From Daphnia carinata (taxonomy: Eukaryota > Arthropoda > Branchiopoda > Diplostraca > Daphniidae), in contig NC_081337.1 in NCBI RefSeq assembly GCF_022539665.2, positions 10,595,768 to 10,659,767 on the forward strand: 64,000 bases of DNA, read 5' to 3'. Below the pieces are notes generated by a model. That model was given only the letters and a program-made list of their open reading frames with translations. It did no database searches and was not told the origin of the DNA. A program made the position numbers and the translations under genes. This document shows, piece by piece, positions 63,580 to 64,000 of the stretch (its first letter is position 1; each line of letters opens with the position of its first letter).

Positions 63580-63999
63580 TTATTCCACTCCTTCGATTGG
63601 AGAACTGGAACGATCGGGGTTTTGTTGAATCTCGTTTAACGAAGTTTCTTGGTTAGAAATGAGTAATTTTGGCTCTGAATGGAGTTCGGTATCGACAAGT
63701 TCCTTTTCTTTCAATAGCGGCGCGTTCTCTACCACACATTTTGTGTGATTGACGTCATCTAAAGTTGAGGCGTTGTTACAATACGTTGGGAGACTTGATT
63801 GACGTTGAGGACTCTGAGCAGATTGAATGGCATCGTCATTCGTATTTTCTGTTTCGACTGGCATGATTTCCGGCCCATCTCGCATCAGTACGAAGGGAAT
63901 CTTGGTGGAAACATCACCACCAACGCCGCTGACGATCAATCGTACTTTGACATAATAAGAAATGTAAATAGCGAAAAAATGACGTTCGTTGGGCTCGCT
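63580..63999 (-). CDS. Arrestin, C-terminal exon
   Basis: Minus-strand frame open from the window edge to a stop at 63582-63580, 139 residues. The start shows the last strands of the arrestin C-domain: [16 protein letters not shown], then [13 protein letters not shown]. The latter matches the arrestin signature GGDVSVELPFVLM closely. Arrestins bind phosphorylated GPCRs, ending G-protein signalling and, in beta-arrestins, recruiting endocytic coats. The tail of about 100 residues is polar and has no phenylalanine. I therefore see no clathrin box or DxxFxxF-type AP2 motif, but it has acidic dileucine motifs (ENAPLL, EPKLLI). The rest of the gene lies to the right of the window. It overlaps the phosphatase intron on the other strand. 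Confidence 0.82.
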   Translation of the reverse strand, partial: SEPNERHFFAIYISYYVKVRLIVSGVGGDVSTKIPFVLMRDGPEIMPVETENTNDDAIQSAQSPQRQSSLPTYCNNASTLDDVNHTKCVVENAPLLKEKELVDTELHSEPKLLISNQETSLNEIQQNPDRSSSPIEGVE

Positions 64000-64000
64000 T

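Noticed and set aside
63395-63639. Continuation of the phosphatase frame past residue 54
   Set aside because: The frame stays open, but it starts with a consensus GTAAGT donor, shows none of the family's conserved downstream residues, and overlaps the arrestin exon on the other strand. It is intron read-through.
1-64000. CRISPR arrays, operons, prophage or bacterial defence systems
   Set aside because: The window is eukaryotic throughout, with spliced animal genes. The repeats are microsatellites and homopolymers, not spaced direct repeats.

Overview
This is a eukaryotic window, most likely from an arthropod and probably a small crustacean of the Daphnia type. The coding sequence is cut by many short GT-AG introns (66 to about 120 bases, with a few of several hundred to several thousand). 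One candidate start site has an arthropod-style TCAGT initiator with a DPE-like match. The protein families are animal ones. Introns and intergenic DNA are unusually full of A, T, G and C homopolymers and dinucleotide repeats. The organism is an inference and no single feature proves it.

Layout, left to right. (1) 1-8583, plus strand: the 3' part of a long-tailed class I myosin (Myo1e/1f type). It covers the end of the neck, TH1, a proline-rich TH2 and the C-terminal SH3. (2) 8584-27375: about 19 kb with no coding exon I can support, only repeats and some candidate noncoding first exons. (3) 27526-34362, plus: a 1051-residue protein with two PDZ domains. (4) 34363-48160: mostly noncoding. It holds a weakly supported cysteine-rich minus-strand gene (35771-36167), a small minus-strand ORF (37663-37941) and a plausible promoter plus noncoding first exon (38718-39182) for the next gene. 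(5) 48161-53334, plus: a second two-PDZ protein of 1128 residues. Its exon order and intron phases equal those of the first, so the two are tandem duplicates. (6) 53335-63231: mostly noncoding, with one plausible small spliced gene (54384-54742). (7) 63232-63394, plus: the first coding exon of a phosphohistidine phosphatase (PHPT1/janus-A). (8) 63580-63999, minus: the C-terminal exon of an arrestin, lying opposite to and inside the start of the phosphatase intron.

The genes form no operon-like unit. A shared theme is signalling and membrane scaffolding: an actin motor with a membrane-binding tail, two PDZ scaffolds and an arrestin. The best-supported point of interest is the tandem PDZ pair with identical gene structure but very different linkers. 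I found no evidence for a wholly new kind of system. The less certain discoveries are small lineage-specific genes hidden between homopolymers.
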